The notes beneath the pieces were generated by a model, which saw only the letters and a list, made by a program, of their open reading frames with translations, was not told where the DNA came from and made no database searches. From [Streptosporangium] indianense (lineage in GTDB: Bacteria; Actinomycetota; Actinomycetes; Streptomycetales; Streptomycetaceae), in assembly GCF_021474405.1 (NCBI RefSeq), contig NZ_JAKEIO010000066.1, forward strand, positions 1 to 39,930: DNA of 39,930 nucleotides, written 5' to 3'. A program made the position numbers and the translations under genes. Below, in pieces: positions 38,631 through 39,930 of this stretch. The first letter of the stretch is position 1, and each line of letters begins with the position of its first letter.

Positions 38631-39930
38631 GTGTCCCGCACCGCCCTGCGTATCTGCCCCCTGTGCGAGGCCACGTGCGGCCTCACTCTCACCATCGACG
38701 GCACGCGCGTCACCCACGCCCGCGGGGACCGCGACGACGTGTTCAGCCAGGGGTTCATCTGCCCCAAGGGCGCTTCCTTCGGCGCGGTGGACTCCGACCC
38801 GGACCGGCTGCGCACGCCGCTCGTGCGCCGCGACGGGGAGCTGCGCGAGGCCACCTGGGCGGAGGCCTTCGACGCGGTCGCGGCCGGTGTCCGCCCGGTG
38901 GTGGAGGGTCACGGCCCGAACTCCGTCGGAGTCGTGCTCGGCAACCCCAACGTGCACACCATGGCCGGCGCCCTCTACCCGCCCCTCCTGCTCGCCGGGC
39001 TCGGCACCCGCAGCGTCTTCACCGCCTCCACGGTCGACCAGATGCCCAAGCACGTCTCCAGCGGCCTGCTCTTCGGCGACGCGAACGCCATCCCGGTGCC
39101 CGACCTCGACCACACCGACCACCTGATCCTTATCGGCGCCAACCCGCTGGAGTCCAACGGCAGTCTGTGCACCGCCCCCGACTTCCCCGGCAAGCTGAAG
39201 GCGCTCAAGGCCCGCGGTGGCACCCTCGTCGTGATCGACCCGCGGCGCACCCGCACCGCCAAGCTCGCCGACCGGCACATCGCCGTCCGGCCCGGCACCG
39301 ACGCGCTGCTGCTGGCGGCGATGGCGCGGGTGCTCTACGACGAGGGCCTCGTCGAGCCGGCACCGCACGTGCGGGGCGTCGAGGAACTGGCCCCGCAACT
39401 GGCGGAGTTCACCCCCGAAGCCGTCGCCGAGGCGTGTGACGTCGACGCCGGCGTCATCCGCACCCTCGCCCGCGAACTCGCCGCCGCCCCCACCGCCGCC
39501 GTCTATGGCCGTATCGGCAGCTGCACCGTCCCGCACGGCACCCTCGCCAGCTGGCTCGTCGACGTCCTGAACATCCTCACCGGCAACCTCGACCGGCCCG
39601 GCGGCGCGCTCTTCCCGCAGGCCGCCACCGACAAGACCCCCCGCCCCGCCGGGCCGGGCCGCGGCTTCGCCCTGGGGCGCTGGCACTCCCGGGTGAGCCG
39701 GCACCCCGAGGCGAAGGGCGAACTGCCCCTGTCCGCCCTCGCCGAGGAGATCGACACCGCCACCGAGGAGGGCGAGCCGGTGCGGGCGCTGATCGTCGTG
39801 GCCGCCAACCCCGTGCTGTCCGCGCCCGACGGCGACCGGCTCGACAAGGCGCTCGGCTCACTCGACTTCATGGTCAGCGTCGACCCCTACCTCAACGAGA
39901 CCTCCCGCCACGCCGACGTCGTCCTGCCCC
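38631..39930 (+). CDS. Molybdopterin oxidoreductase, [4Fe-4S]-containing (formate dehydrogenase/nitrate reductase-like), partial
   Basis: The open frame runs off the window end (about 433 residues seen). A GTG start follows GGGAGGA. The N-terminus has the cluster motif CPLCEATCGLTLTIDG, with the fourth Cys in GFICPKGASF. It continues with the molybdopterin-binding segments RLRTPLVRRDGELREATWAE, LIGANPLESNG, GGTLVVIDPRRTRTAKLAD, ADRHIAVRPGTDALLLAAMA and LNILTGNLDRPGGALF, and with VVAANPVLSAPDGD. These are typical of the DMSO reductase family. The exact substrate cannot be decided from this part. The window ends before the C-terminal molydop-binding domain. A palindrome covers its promoter. Confidence 0.92.
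   Translation, partial: MSRTALRICPLCEATCGLTLTIDGTRVTHARGDRDDVFSQGFICPKGASFGAVDSDPDRLRTPLVRRDGELREATWAEAFDAVAAGVRPVVEGHGPNSVGVVLGNPNVHTMAGALYPPLLLAGLGTRSVFTASTVDQMPKHVSSGLLFGDANAIPVPDLDHTDHLILIGANPLESNGSLCTAPDFPGKLKALKARGGTLVVIDPRRTRTAKLADRHIAVRPGTDALLLAAMARVLYDEGLVEPAPHVRGVEELAPQLAEFTPEAVAEACDVDAGVIRTLARELAAAPTAAVYGRIGSCTVPHGTLASWLVDVLNILTGNLDRPGGALFPQAATDKTPRPAGPGRGFALGRWHSRVSRHPEAKGELPLSALAEEIDTATEEGEPVRALIVVAANPVLSAPDGDRLDKALGSLDFMVSVDPYLNETSRHADVVLP

Overview
The window is high-GC DNA with near-universal G/C at third codon positions, GTG/TTG starts, leaderless-looking genes, many secreted hydrolases and many GntR/TetR/MarR regulators. This points to a Streptomyces chromosome. From memory, the mix of dnaE2, a Y-family partner, a secreted lipase, a cellulose/chitin-binding protein, a GDSL lipase and hmgA resembles the S. 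coelicolor SCO17xx neighbourhood; this was not checked. No tRNA, rRNA, CRISPR array, insertion sequence or prophage gene was seen.

Layout. 1-3120: a 46-residue cysteine-rich peptide behind poly-C runs, then two paralogous streptogrisin proteases (SprB-like and SprD-like), each with a strong terminator. 3246-3477: a MOSC gene collapsed by an internal deletion. 3650-8195: a LexA-like site, error-prone polymerase dnaE2 and a translationally coupled, reduced Y-family protein. 8211-9112: divergent cupin and MarR genes around a three-part operator array. 9150-11248: a secreted lipase behind a tandem motif that also lies before sprD, convergent with a sortase-anchored LPMO. 11430-16663: acetyltransferases, a 44-residue conserved-looking small protein, a methyltransferase, DUF402, a YtrA-type GntR, DUF72 and an AAA ATPase. 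16739-19366: an overlapping GT2-GT2-polysaccharide deacetylase operon. 19863-23861: a secreted subtilase, a divergent SGNH esterase and a Ser/Thr kinase.

23977-30545 is the most system-like region. An ECF sigma factor of the SigK type and its RskA-type anti-sigma factor are divergent from an operon of DUF4331, a membrane-anchored TPR protein and a NicO-type metal transporter with a very His-rich loop. A SigK-like promoter can be drawn in front of DUF4331. I read this as a cell-envelope metal or redox module whose function is unknown.

30672-39930: a small conserved-looking protein, a DrrAB-type ABC exporter with divergent TetR and two GTAC-N3-GTAC sites, a stand-alone type ISP specificity-like protein, a HutC-type GntR with homogentisate dioxygenase, a lipoprotein-TetR pair, and a molybdopterin oxidoreductase cut by the window end and preceded by a perfect palindrome on its probable -10.
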